A stretch of DNA of 64,000 bases from an uncultured bacterium. GTDB taxonomy: Bacteria > Cyanobacteriota > Vampirovibrionia > Gastranaerophilales > Gastranaerophilaceae. The stretch covers positions 1-64,000 of the forward strand of contig CASEDF010000007.1 of assembly GCA_949286705.1 (NCBI GenBank), given 5' to 3'. The notes below the pieces were generated by a model. It saw nothing but the letters and a program-made list of their open reading frames with translations, had not been told where the DNA came from and did not search any database. Each line of letters starts with the position of its first letter. Positions within the stretch are counted from its first letter, which is position 1. Below are positions 34,302 to 42,557 of this stretch, piece after piece. Both the position numbers and the translations under genes were made by a program.

Positions 34302-35468
34302 TTAATCACCCAGACATACCGCCGGAGGATCGCTATAGTTACGGCTGCCGTTGCCCTTGCCAGTACTGGTAGGGTTGAAGTAGCGGTAGTCCGCGTTGTA
34401 ACTATTCCCCTCGCCGGACCAAATGTCGAAATTTGTCCCTGTGAATCCAAGCTCTGCTGCTTTATCATAGTCTAATGTTAAAGGGCTGACATTATCATAT
34501 GCACCTATGTCTGATGTGTTGTATACATAATTTGCAATGTCTGCAACCTGAGCCATTGTAGGCATTTTAGTAACACCGCCGCAAGCTTTAACAGCACCTG
34601 CCCAATAGTCACTTCCATAATTACATCCTTCAATTCCTAGATCGCCTTTTAATTGTTCACATTCAGCTTTAGTGAGAGGATCAGGCTTAAACGGAGCGGA
34701 GAAACAAGTACTGCCGGATCTGAAAGCACAGGATTTTAAAAACGAATTAATTCCTCTTACATCTTTGTTAAAAGAGTTCGGCGACTTGAATCCGTTAGTA
34801 TCATAAACGAGAGAAACACAGCTGGTACCGGTGAATTGATTAGAAAAGGGTTGTTCTCTGCAATTGAGATTGTAGGCAATAATTCCGGTTGTGCCGTTTG
34901 CAAATTGAACTCCGACAGCGTCAGAATTCCAATCATCCTGTCCTAAAGCCGCAGCTGTCGTAATTGTAGTCATATCATAAGAACCTGATTCATTATCTCC
35001 GGCAGAAATATCCAGAACATCCCATGTTATTTTATCTTCAAAACAAGACATAATATCATTATTAGAGCAGATTTTATTAATCTTAAAGTGTTTAGATAAT
35101 TCACCGACAAATTCTTCGGTAGAAGAGTAACCTGCAAGAACCTGCTGAGTGTTCATGGTTTTGAGAGCTTCTTCAAATTTTCTTTCAAATACCTGAGCGG
35201 AAGTACTCCAGGTTTTTTCCTGATAATTTGCGACAAGAGTCGGAATGGTCATAGCAGCCACAATGCCTATGATTGCAAGTGTTATCAAGACTTCCGCAAG
35301 GGTAAAGGCGGCTTTTTTACCGTGAGTAAAGTGAGTGAGGTGAGTATAGTGAGGTTTGTCATTACGAGGAACGTGTACAGCACTTCCTACTAAGGTAAAA
35401 CCATTACATAGCGGTAATCTCGGGGGGGCGACTATTTGAACCGCTTTTTGTACAACCTTTTCCAACAT
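34302..35468 (-). CDS. Type IV prepilin-like protein with C7 tract and 54-residue leader (in frame)
   Basis: ATG 35468 has AAGGAG eight bases upstream and is in frame. The first ~19 codons (MLEKVVQKAVQIVAPPR) closely match the start of the 14397 gene, the main difference being C7 here against C9 there. After a leader of 54 residues comes KKAAFTLAEVLITLAIIGIV, cleaved before Phe55, with Glu5. The ~330-residue mature protein is Cys-rich (KICSNNDIMSCFEDK; SCAFRSGSTCF; VKACGGVTKMP) and ends with an aromatic, glycine-rich segment. It is probably a secreted pilin or pseudopilin. The leader includes HVPRND, encoded by a dispersed repeat, and a 9-bp tandem array. Confidence 0.85.
   Translation of the reverse strand: MLEKVVQKAVQIVAPPRLPLCNGFTLVGSAVHVPRNDKPHYTHLTHFTHGKKAAFTLAEVLITLAIIGIVAAMTIPTLVANYQEKTWSTSAQVFERKFEEALKTMNTQQVLAGYSSTEEFVGELSKHFKINKICSNNDIMSCFEDKITWDVLDISAGDNESGSYDMTTITTAAALGQDDWNSDAVGVQFANGTTGIIAYNLNCREQPFSNQFTGTSCVSLVYDTNGFKSPNSFNKDVRGINSFLKSCAFRSGSTCFSAPFKPDPLTKAECEQLKGDLGIEGCNYGSDYWAGAVKACGGVTKMPTMAQVADIANYVYNTSDIGAYDNVSPLTLDYDKAAELGFTGTNFDIWSGEGNSYNADYRYFNPTSTGKGNGSRNYSDPPAVCLGD
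35322..35354 (-). repeat. 9-bp tandem repeat in the prepilin leader
   Basis: Plus strand GTGAGTAAA, GTGAGTGAG, GTGAGTATA, GTGAGG. It encodes the tripeptide repeat HYT-HLT-HFT-HG right before the prepilin motif; copy-number change here would keep the frame. Confidence 0.7.
35422..35428 (-). repeat. C7 tract in the prepilin 5' coding region
   Basis: Seven C on the coding strand at the same codon position as the C9 tract of the 14397 gene; here the frame is open. Confidence 0.8.
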
Positions 35469-35491
35469 ATCTAATCTCCTTTTTTTTCTTT

Positions 35492-35520
35492 ATTAAATAT
35501 TATTTTTTACTTTTTGTCAA
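35492..35520 (-). promoter_or_regulatory. Promoter of the 35468 prepilin gene
   Basis: Minus-strand TTGACA (35520-35515), 17 bases, TTTAAT (35497-35492), homologous to the promoter at 14420-14448. Confidence 0.75.
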
Positions 35521-35548
35521 TAATTTTTTTGTCAGGTTTTTATACCAT

Positions 35549-35577
35549 TTGCTATTTTTATTCTTTTGTGATACAAT
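35549..35577 (+). promoter_or_regulatory. Promoter of rpsU
   Basis: TTGCTA at 35549-35554, 17 bases, TACAAT at 35572-35577 with extended -10 TGA. Start near 35584, leader about 38 bases with AAAGGTGGTG. Confidence 0.75.
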
Positions 35578-35621
35578 TTTTTCCGTACCCAACAAGATTT
35601 ATAAAGGTGGTGAAAATATAA

Positions 35622-35795
35622 ATGGCAGAAGTTAAAGTCGGAGAAAACGAATCAATCGAAAGCGCGTTGAGACGTTTTAAGAAAAAAATCCAAAAAGCCG
35701 GCATTCTTTCAGAAGTTAAAAAACGCGAAAGATACGAAAAACCGAGCGTTAAAAGAAAACGCAAATCCGAAGCGGCCAGAAAAAGAAAAGTATAA
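35622..35795 (+). CDS. rpsU: 30S ribosomal protein S21
   Basis: 57 residues starting [19 protein letters not shown], then [20 protein letters not shown] and a Lys/Arg-rich tail ending ARKRKV. This is the full S21 pattern ([12 protein letters not shown], then [11 protein letters not shown]). S21 sits near the 3' end of 16S rRNA and helps initiation. An AAAGGTGG site lies nine bases before the ATG. Single-gene unit with its own promoter and terminator. Confidence 0.96.
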   Translation: MAEVKVGENESIESALRRFKKKIQKAGILSEVKKRERYEKPSVKRKRKSEAARKRKV

Positions 35796-35796
35796 A

Positions 35797-35824
35797 AAAA
35801 GAGCCTCAAAAGGGCTCTTTTTTT
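35797..35824 (+). terminator. Terminator of rpsU
   Basis: AAAGAGCC-TCAAAAG-GGCTCTTT followed by T; also lies at the 3' end of the convergent gene at 35841. Confidence 0.85.
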
Positions 35825-35840
35825 CAATGTATTTTTTCTG

Positions 35841-36905
35841 TTATTTTGTTTCAATAAAGTTAGTATTCGGAATATATTCCGATTTATGTCCGTTAATTTC
35901 AATATTATTAATAATATTCGCGCGTTTTTTGCGGAAAAGCATATCAACAAACGCTTCCAGACGGGTTATAAATCCTGCTTCCCCTGTATGTTCGTCAATT
36001 GTAAGATTCAAAAGCGGCTTATTGAATCTTTTGGCTTTTCGTGTGATTCTTTCAACCATTAATGAATCAGGTCCGCAGCCAAAAGCCGTGAGGGTAATTA
36101 CGCCGTCGACTTTGTTGTCTTTCAGGTAATGACCTGCACTTCCCGTCATATCGTATTCATTCGCCCAGTATTGCTCGTTGCCGAGAGATGCAATCCCGTC
36201 ATCCAATTGCTCGTTCGATAATTGGAGCGAAGTGTAAACTTTTACGTCCATCGCTTCAAGTTTGTCAAAAATTTTCATACAGGTTCTGTCGTCATAAATG
36301 TTATAACCGTGTGACACAAGCGCAATTGATATAGGGTATTCTTTTGTCCGGTTTTCAATGAAAACTTTTCCCTGAAGCGCATAATTCAGCGCTTTTTTGT
36401 AGCTCATGCCTGATTTTGACATGATGTGAAAATTATTATAGCAGCGCCAGCCTGCTTTTGAAGCTCTTTTAATAATCTTTTCATCGGTAATTCCAAAAGG
36501 TTTTGCCATTTCTGCCAGAAATTCATAGAGCCCGTGACCTTTTTCTGACTTGTCAAGTGTTGCCTCAACCATTGTAAAATCGCGTTTAACAACATTTCTT
36601 ACCAGATCCGGCAGACCTCTGATCTTTGAACAGTTATAAATTTTCGGCGCAATTGACTGGATTGACGGCACAAAAATTTTATCTACACCCTTGTCAATCA
36701 AATTCAAGATATGCCCTATATAAACTTTAATCGGTAAGCAGGTTTCGGTTACGACAAGAGCGGAGCCGCTTGACATTGTTTGTTTGGTCGTGACGTCAGA
36801 CAAAACTATTTTTATCCCCAGATCCGTAAAAAATCCGTAATAAAAAGGGTAATTGTTATAAAAAGACATTGCTCTTGGTATTCCGATTACTTTTTCATTA
36901 TCCAT
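35841..36905 (-). CDS. Acyl-CoA dehydratase activase-related protein (DUF2229 type)
   Basis: About 354 residues. KVIGIPRAMSFYNNYPFYYGFF at the N-terminus and VTETCLPIKVYIGHILNL are typical of DUF2229, the domain found with the ATPase activators of 2-hydroxyacyl-CoA dehydratases. Conserved Cys (TETCLP, IYNCSK, AFGCGPDS) could hold an iron-sulfur cluster. The BcrAD ATPase domain that usually accompanies it is absent, so this is the stand-alone form with unknown target. ATG 36905 has GGGA seven bases upstream; ATG 36911 is too close. Confidence 0.82.
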   Translation of the reverse strand: MDNEKVIGIPRAMSFYNNYPFYYGFFTDLGIKIVLSDVTTKQTMSSGSALVVTETCLPIKVYIGHILNLIDKGVDKIFVPSIQSIAPKIYNCSKIRGLPDLVRNVVKRDFTMVEATLDKSEKGHGLYEFLAEMAKPFGITDEKIIKRASKAGWRCYNNFHIMSKSGMSYKKALNYALQGKVFIENRTKEYPISIALVSHGYNIYDDRTCMKIFDKLEAMDVKVYTSLQLSNEQLDDGIASLGNEQYWANEYDMTGSAGHYLKDNKVDGVITLTAFGCGPDSLMVERITRKAKRFNKPLLNLTIDEHTGEAGFITRLEAFVDMLFRKKRANIINNIEINGHKSEYIPNTNFIETK

Positions 36906-36993
36906 TTCCATATCCCAATTTTCTACTACTTGTATAATACTACAATAAAAAAATTTTTACCACCCTAAAATATAAAATTTAACAATTTTGTTG

Positions 36994-36999
36994 TATTAT
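36994..36999 (+). promoter_or_regulatory. -10 element of rsmE, six bases before the ATG
   Basis: TATTAT at 36994-36999, no clear -35, and ATG at 37006. No ribosome site is present, so the gene may be leaderless. Confidence 0.4.
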
Positions 37000-37005
37000 T
37001 TAGTT

Positions 37006-37731
37006 ATGCCACACTTTTTTATATCGTCAAAAGAGGTTAATAACAATCGCATTGCAATATCTGACAGGGAAAATTACAACCATATTGCAAAATCTTTGCG
37101 TATCAGAAAAGGTGAAAAGCTGCTTTTAATTGACGAAAATAAAATTCAATACGAAACTGTTGTTGAAAATGTTACATCAAGCGAGGTTATCGTAAGAATT
37201 GAAAATAGTTATAAGTCTTTTAGAAGCCTGGATTTTGGATTATATCTGACGCAAAGTCCGCTCAGAAGCGACGCGCAATCATTTGTTGTCGAAAAAGCTG
37301 CAGAGCTTGGCGTCAAAGGAATTTATCCTGTTAGGACTGACAATTGCGCTCTGGGTGATAAAGTTATTAAAAAGAAAATAGACAAGTGGCAGAAAATTAT
37401 GTATCAGGCTTCAAAACAGTGTGAAAGAGCGGATATCCCTGTATGTTTTGAGCCGGAAACACTTGAAAATCTGATTGGAAAATTTTCCAGGGTAATTGTT
37501 TTTTGTGAGCGAATTGCCTCCAAAACTCTGCACGATATCGCACCTGTTAAAAAAGGCGAAGATGTTCTTGTGATAATAGGTCCTGAGGGCGGGTTTTCGG
37601 ACAGAGAATTCAGGCTTTTTGAAGATAAAAAATGCGATATGCTGACTTTGGGTAATCTTATTTTAAAAGCCGAAACAGCGGTTACAGTGGCACTCGGAAA
37701 TATCATTTATGAATTTAGCGGAAAAAATTAA
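37006..37731 (+). CDS. rsmE: 16S rRNA (uridine-1498-N3)-methyltransferase
   Basis: About 241 residues, SPOUT superfamily. MPHFFISSKEV is the usual start, the N-terminal PUA-like domain has HIAKSLRIRKGEKLLLID, and the knotted C-terminal domain has LTQSPLRSDAQSFVVEKAAELGV, IGPEGGFSDREFRLF and TLGNLILKAETAV (SAM site). It methylates U1498 of 16S rRNA. The earlier TTG at 36988 is rejected because it would lie upstream of the -10. The 3' end overlaps the next gene by 23 bases. Confidence 0.95.
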   Translation: MPHFFISSKEVNNNRIAISDRENYNHIAKSLRIRKGEKLLLIDENKIQYETVVENVTSSEVIVRIENSYKSFRSLDFGLYLTQSPLRSDAQSFVVEKAAELGVKGIYPVRTDNCALGDKVIKKKIDKWQKIMYQASKQCERADIPVCFEPETLENLIGKFSRVIVFCERIASKTLHDIAPVKKGEDVLVIIGPEGGFSDREFRLFEDKKCDMLTLGNLILKAETAVTVALGNIIYEFSGKN

Positions 37732-39112
37732 AAACGACGAAATTTTAAATACTATTGCAGGCGAATTCGACCCGGAAATATATCTCGTAGGCGGTGCTGT
37801 CAGAGATTTTTTGCTCGGAAAAAATACTTATGACCGCGATTTAATTGTTTGCAATGAAGATGCCCGCGTGTTTTCGCAAAAATTGGCTGAAAGATTCGGT
37901 GCAACATTTGTCCCGCTGGACGAAGTTAACAGGATTTACCGTCTGGTTTTTAAGGATAAATTGAATTACCTTGATATCACAAACCCTGTCGGAAATTCGC
38001 TTGAGGCGGATATTAAGCGCCGCGATTTGACCATTAATGCGATTGCGGTAAATATAAGGTCAGGTGAAGTTATTGATTTGACGGGTGGTTTGGACGATAT
38101 AAAAAATAAGAAAATTAATTTTATTTCGGAACAAAATTTCATAGACGATCCATTAAGACTTTTGAGAATTTACAGATTTCAGGCAGGTTTGGGGTTTGAT
38201 GTGGTGCCTGAATTATCGGGAATCGTCAAAAAGCATAAAAAACTTATTCATAAACCTGCATATGAACGCGTAATTTATGAAATCGTTAAGCTTTTTGGCG
38301 GAAATTATGCTCATCTTGCATTGTTGGCAATGGATGAGGCAGGGCTTTTGGAAGAAATATTCCCTGTAATGGCTGATGTAAAGAAAGTTCCGCCTAATTC
38401 GCATCATCATCTTGATTTGTTTCATCATTCAGTTGAAACGGTCAGACAGATTAATGAAATATACAAAAGCAGTCCTGTTGAAGTCAAAGAACACCTTGAC
38501 CGCGTTGATTTCGGCGGTTTGCCCAGAATTGCGCACTTGAAACTTGCGGGATTTTTGCATGATATCGGAAAATTCTCAACATGGACCATCGAACAAGATA
38601 CCGGTCGTCACAGATTTATCAAACACGATGATGTCGGCTCAAAAATGGCTTTGAAAATTCTGAAAGATATGCATTTTTCCAACAAACAGGTTGATTATAT
38701 TACTCTGATGATTAAAAATCATATTTATCCGTCGCATGTTATGTGCAGCCCTACAGATAAAACAATGATGCGTTTCGTGAGAAAAACAGGTGATAATTCT
38801 GTTGATAATATTGTGCTTGCAATGGCTGACAGACTTTCTGCCCGCGGACCCGAAATTACCGAAGATGTGGTTAATAATAATATTTTATCCTTAAAGCGTC
38901 TGACTGAATTTTATTTTTCCGTCAGAGAAACCCTAAAACCTTTGCCCAAACTGCTCGATGGCAATCAAGTCATGAAAATTTTGAAAATAAAACCGTCCCC
39001 TCTTCTGGGTGAAATTATGGATGCTCTCCATGACGCTCAATTTGACGGTTCTGTTGTTTCAAAAGAAGATGCGGTTGATTTTGTCAAAAATTTCTACCAT
39101 TCTTTGTCTTAA
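37709..39112 (+). CDS. tRNA nucleotidyltransferase / poly(A) polymerase family protein with HD domain
   Basis: 467 residues. The nucleotidyltransferase head has YLVGGAVRDFLLGK, YDRDLIV (catalytic Asp pair), RRDLTINAIAVN and DPLRLLRIYRFQAGLGF. An HD domain follows with HHHLDLFHHSVETV and FLHDIGKFSTW, and HRFIKHDDVGSKMALKIL. It most likely builds or repairs the CCA end of tRNA; the HD domain suggests added phosphatase or phosphodiesterase activity as in other bacterial CCA enzymes. A pure poly(A) polymerase cannot be excluded. Overlap with rsmE suggests translational coupling. Confidence 0.92.
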   Translation: MNLAEKIKNDEILNTIAGEFDPEIYLVGGAVRDFLLGKNTYDRDLIVCNEDARVFSQKLAERFGATFVPLDEVNRIYRLVFKDKLNYLDITNPVGNSLEADIKRRDLTINAIAVNIRSGEVIDLTGGLDDIKNKKINFISEQNFIDDPLRLLRIYRFQAGLGFDVVPELSGIVKKHKKLIHKPAYERVIYEIVKLFGGNYAHLALLAMDEAGLLEEIFPVMADVKKVPPNSHHHLDLFHHSVETVRQINEIYKSSPVEVKEHLDRVDFGGLPRIAHLKLAGFLHDIGKFSTWTIEQDTGRHRFIKHDDVGSKMALKILKDMHFSNKQVDYITLMIKNHIYPSHVMCSPTDKTMMRFVRKTGDNSVDNIVLAMADRLSARGPEITEDVVNNNILSLKRLTEFYFSVRETLKPLPKLLDGNQVMKILKIKPSPLLGEIMDALHDAQFDGSVVSKEDAVDFVKNFYHSLS

Positions 39113-39330
39113 TATGCAAAAAATTTACAAAAATTTACAAAAAATTCTTGCATAAAAAATTGTATTTTTTACGCTTTTTATTAATTTTTTGTCAAAATTT
39201 GATAAAAAATCATAAAAAATTCTTTTAAAATGTCTTATTTTTATAAAAATATTTAAAATACAGCCTTTACATTAACTTAACATTACGGAGTTGGATGGCA
39301 ATTTTGGAATATCACCGCTTTTAATTTAAA
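39113..39330. other. Very AT-rich intergenic region with short direct repeats
   Basis: No gene seen. Repeated AAAAATTTAC and AAAAAATTCTT blocks occupy 39116-39230, with many A-tracts that could bend DNA. It lies upstream of the paralogous membrane-protein pair. Confidence 0.4.
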
Positions 39331-39338
39331 TATACTGT

Positions 39339-39347
39339 TGCTATAAT
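39339..39347 (+). promoter_or_regulatory. Extended -10 promoter of the F-x-G membrane protein pair
   Basis: TGC-TATAAT with the perfect hexamer at 39342-39347. Start expected near 39354, about 16 bases before the ATG; the ribosome site (AGAAAAG) is weak. Confidence 0.55.
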
Positions 39348-39369
39348 AGCAATAGAAAAGAACCAGACT

Positions 39370-40929
39370 ATGATTAGTAAGATTAGTAGTGTAGAAAACA
39401 GAAAAAATACCCCTAATTGGGATGCAAAAAATCAGCAGCCGTCATTTAACGGGCTTGGTGATGCAATTTTGCGCGGAGTTCAGCTTTGTGAAGAAGTTCC
39501 CATGGTTAATGTTTCCGTACTGGATTTGTCTACTGCAATTATTCCCCGTACCATTATCGAAACTAAAGAGTCTAATGCTTATGCCGGAATGGAAGCTTTT
39601 CGCCGTGAATCTTCAGGTTTGATTGTTAACTGTCTGTTACCGAGTTTTATTGTAATGGGTATGGCAGGGCTTTTGCAGAAAACAGGTATTTTCAAGGGAC
39701 TTAAAGGAATGTCTAATGTCTGGGCAAATGAAGAATCATTAAAAATTATTCAAAAATATTTGCAAAATGCCGAAGGGAAAGGTTCAGTAAAACTTGAAAA
39801 TGCTGTAACAGCGTTTGTCAATGATTTGACAGGTATTGACGGAAATTGCAAAAAAGCCTTTAAGGATTTTGATTTAAAATCAGGAATAAAAGCCGTTGCA
39901 AAATCTTCACGTCTTAAAAAGGGTACTAAGCTGCTTAAAAAGGGTTATCTGGAAATAGCTGACAAAACTCATATGACAGAGCATATTGAGTTGAACGGTA
40001 AAGCTTTGTCTAAAAATTTGAAAGGATATCTCGAAGATTTTGTTAATGTTCAAAAAGCTGTCGAGAAAAACGGTATAAAAACTGCTGAAGAATTTTCTAA
40101 ATTTATTAATAAGTCGGTTAAACTTGTAAATTGGAAGAGTTTTGCAGGTCTTGGTGTTATTTTACCGCTTGCAATATCTATGCAGCCTTTAAACAGATGG
40201 CTGACTGCCCGTCATTCCGGTGTTAAAGGTGCGCCGATTTATAAGGATTTTGCACAGAATAATGATCAGCGCGAGATGACCCCAAGAGAAAAATCAGCGC
40301 TGTTAAAACAAAAATTTATCTCTGTCGGCTCAATGATTGGTGTGATGCTTATGTCTATGGGATTTAAGCTTCCGAGCAAACAGATGCTGCAGTTTAAAGA
40401 AATCTTCCCGACCATGGATCAGGCAAGATTTATATCTACCGCTACTTTCGCAAGTCGTATGATGGCGTCTGAAGATAAAAATGAACTCAGAGAAGCGACC
40501 ATTCGTGATATCGCTACTTTCTCAAGCCTTTATTTCCTCGGCGATTATGCCGCAAAAGGCGTTGCTACATTTATTGAAAAAGTTAAACCGGATGTAAAAT
40601 TACTCAACAGATTAAAAGAAGCCCCGAAAGATGCAAATGCAATGAAAAAATTCTGGCATTGGATTAAAGATGTTAGTCTTAAATCATCGGATGAAGTCGC
40701 AGGTAAAACTGCCAAAAATCTTCGATCAGTATGCCAGTTAGGCAATCTTGCCTTCTCATTATTAGCTTTAGGTATATTTATCCCGCTCTATACCCGAACG
40801 CAAACTAATAAAAAACGTGAGGCGGAACTTAGAAAACTTGCAGAATCGGTTAATTCTACAAACGGGTTCTTGAAAGACCAAATCAAAGACAGTTCCCCTA
40901 CCTTTAAATCATTTTTTAGTTTACAATAG
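39370..40929 (+). CDS. F-x-G-motif membrane protein, first of a paralogous pair
   Basis: 519 residues, no known family. The N-terminus is polar with QQPSFNG (Phe26), then IIPRTIIETKE...GMEAFRRESSG before a hydrophobic segment (LLPSFIVMGMAGLL). Further hydrophobic segments lie near 257-272 (FAGLGVILPLAISMQPLNRWLT), 318-335 and 465-485 (LAFSLLALGIFIPLY). The middle is Lys-rich and helical. It shares layout and blocks such as PRT-x-G-x-E-x-hRRE-SG, QPhNxhLT and REAThRD with the next gene. Integral membrane with several soluble loops; function unknown. Confidence 0.75.
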   Translation: MISKISSVENRKNTPNWDAKNQQPSFNGLGDAILRGVQLCEEVPMVNVSVLDLSTAIIPRTIIETKESNAYAGMEAFRRESSGLIVNCLLPSFIVMGMAGLLQKTGIFKGLKGMSNVWANEESLKIIQKYLQNAEGKGSVKLENAVTAFVNDLTGIDGNCKKAFKDFDLKSGIKAVAKSSRLKKGTKLLKKGYLEIADKTHMTEHIELNGKALSKNLKGYLEDFVNVQKAVEKNGIKTAEEFSKFINKSVKLVNWKSFAGLGVILPLAISMQPLNRWLTARHSGVKGAPIYKDFAQNNDQREMTPREKSALLKQKFISVGSMIGVMLMSMGFKLPSKQMLQFKEIFPTMDQARFISTATFASRMMASEDKNELREATIRDIATFSSLYFLGDYAAKGVATFIEKVKPDVKLLNRLKEAPKDANAMKKFWHWIKDVSLKSSDEVAGKTAKNLRSVCQLGNLAFSLLALGIFIPLYTRTQTNKKREAELRKLAESVNSTNGFLKDQIKDSSPTFKSFFSLQ

Positions 40930-40938
40930 GAATACATC

Positions 40939-42498
40939 ATGAAAATACATCAGATTAATCAACAACAAAATATTGACAGAAAAAAATCACCCCAATTTAC
41001 CGGACTTGCAGATACAGGTGTGCAGTTATTAAGATTTTTGGACACAAATCAGGCATGGGGCGCAACTGCTGTTGACTTTTCTTGTATGGTTGCACCAAGA
41101 ACATTTACGGATTTTACAAGGGGTCCTCTTGCCGGTGTAGAAACTTTACGCCGTGAAGGCAGCGGAACTGTCAACCATGCGTTTGTCGGTTTGGTCTACG
41201 GACCTTTAGCCGGTATGTTAATGGCTGTTGCGTTTAATAAAAAATACGGTATTAAAGCTCAAAATATTTTTGCTGATTCTGATGCGGTTGATATTTTGAG
41301 TAAATTCAGATATGATGTATTGAAATCAGACAGTACTGATAATATTATAGATTATTCAAGACAGGTTGCGTCAAGTATCTCAACTAAAGACGCTAAAAAA
41401 TTCCTCTCCGATGATGCAAAAGAACAATTCGCTCAAACTCTGGCAAAGGAAATTAAAACGCCTTCCAAAGAAAATAAGGCAATGCTTAAAAATATTGTTC
41501 TTTCCGATTTGGGCGAAGAAGCAACTGTACTTTTGAAATCCGGTAACAAAGAGGTAAAAACCTCATTAAGTGACATTGTTGAAAATATAACTTCAATGTC
41601 AAAAGCTCTGTTCAAAGAAAAAGTGGTTGATTCATTCAAACACGCCGCAAAATTTGAAGATGTAAATTTTGTAAAAGCAATGAAGAATTTCGGTCTTCGC
41701 CGTTCAATTCTCGGGCTTGGTATTGCGTCTGCTATCGGCTGCTGTATTCAACCGTTTAATATTTATTTGACGAAAAAGAAAACCGGCAGCGACGGTTTTG
41801 TTGGAGTTGAAGGCAGAGAAAAGGATAATTCCGCTAAATTTAAAGCTTTAAAAGTTGGTACCGCCGCAGCGTTTGGCACAATGGTTTACGGATTGATTAC
41901 TAAATTTAATCCGAAAAACTTCCTGCCTAATATTCAATATAAAGGTATAACTCCGACTCTTAATCAGTTCAAGCTGGTTTACGGATTGACTATTATGTCA
42001 AGATTTTTGGTAGCACGTGATAAAGATGAACTCCGTGAAGCAACTGTTAAAGATACTCTCGGGTATTTGAGCTGGCTTGTATTCGGTAACTTTGTCGCCA
42101 AAGGTGCATTAAAGGCTCTTGATAAAAATCTTGTCGGAAAAACAAGAGATGAGGTTCTTTATGCAGCCTTGAAAAAAGCCGGAATTCCGACTGTTAAGGA
42201 CGGTAAAGCATTACCGTTTAAAGAACTTTTGAAACTCTTGCCGAAAACTGATAAAGCTGCAAGAAAGAGTCTTAGATTTTTGAATATTGCCCAACTCGCC
42301 GGTTATGCTTTCTCAGGTCTTGTGCTCGGTTTCGGCATTCCGAAACTTAACATCTATATGACCAACAGAAGTGAACAAAAACGCGCTATGAAACGTGCTA
42401 TGAATAATCAGCAAAATATAATGTTTAAGCCGGAAAATATGGCATTTTTAAGCAATCAGATGAATTTTACATCAAATAAAATTTTAAAAGAAAATTAA
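40939..42498 (+). CDS. F-x-G-motif membrane protein, second of a paralogous pair
   Basis: 519 residues, the same length as its neighbour nine bases upstream, and clearly paralogous: APRTFTDFTRGPLAGVETLRR, QPFNIYLTKKKTGSDGFVGVEG, DELREATVKDTLGYLSWLVFGN. The N-terminal motif is SPQFTGLAD (Phe20). Four hydrophobic segments are visible near 75-95, 255-275, 310-330 and 452-472. No enzymatic motif is recognised. The two are probably co-transcribed and end at a strong terminator. Confidence 0.75.
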   Translation: MKIHQINQQQNIDRKKSPQFTGLADTGVQLLRFLDTNQAWGATAVDFSCMVAPRTFTDFTRGPLAGVETLRREGSGTVNHAFVGLVYGPLAGMLMAVAFNKKYGIKAQNIFADSDAVDILSKFRYDVLKSDSTDNIIDYSRQVASSISTKDAKKFLSDDAKEQFAQTLAKEIKTPSKENKAMLKNIVLSDLGEEATVLLKSGNKEVKTSLSDIVENITSMSKALFKEKVVDSFKHAAKFEDVNFVKAMKNFGLRRSILGLGIASAIGCCIQPFNIYLTKKKTGSDGFVGVEGREKDNSAKFKALKVGTAAAFGTMVYGLITKFNPKNFLPNIQYKGITPTLNQFKLVYGLTIMSRFLVARDKDELREATVKDTLGYLSWLVFGNFVAKGALKALDKNLVGKTRDEVLYAALKKAGIPTVKDGKALPFKELLKLLPKTDKAARKSLRFLNIAQLAGYAFSGLVLGFGIPKLNIYMTNRSEQKRAMKRAMNNQQNIMFKPENMAFLSNQMNFTSNKILKEN

Positions 42499-42510
42499 TT
42501 ATCAACGCTG

Positions 42511-42552
42511 AAAAATTAAAAGCACCGCCTGCAGACGGTGCTTTTAATTTTT
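42511..42552. terminator. Strong bidirectional terminator
   Basis: A 17-base perfect stem (AAAAATTAAAAGCACCG with CGGTGCTTTTAATTTTT) around an eight-base loop, serving both the plus-strand pair and the atp operon. Confidence 0.95.
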
Positions 42553-42557
42553 TATTA

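Noticed and set aside
36988-37005. TTG start upstream of rsmE
   Set aside because: It would lie before the -10 element; MPHFF at 37006 matches the family start.
39282-39300. CATTACGGAG match to the repeat end at 34071
   Set aside because: Ten bases only, with no second terminus nearby; may be chance.
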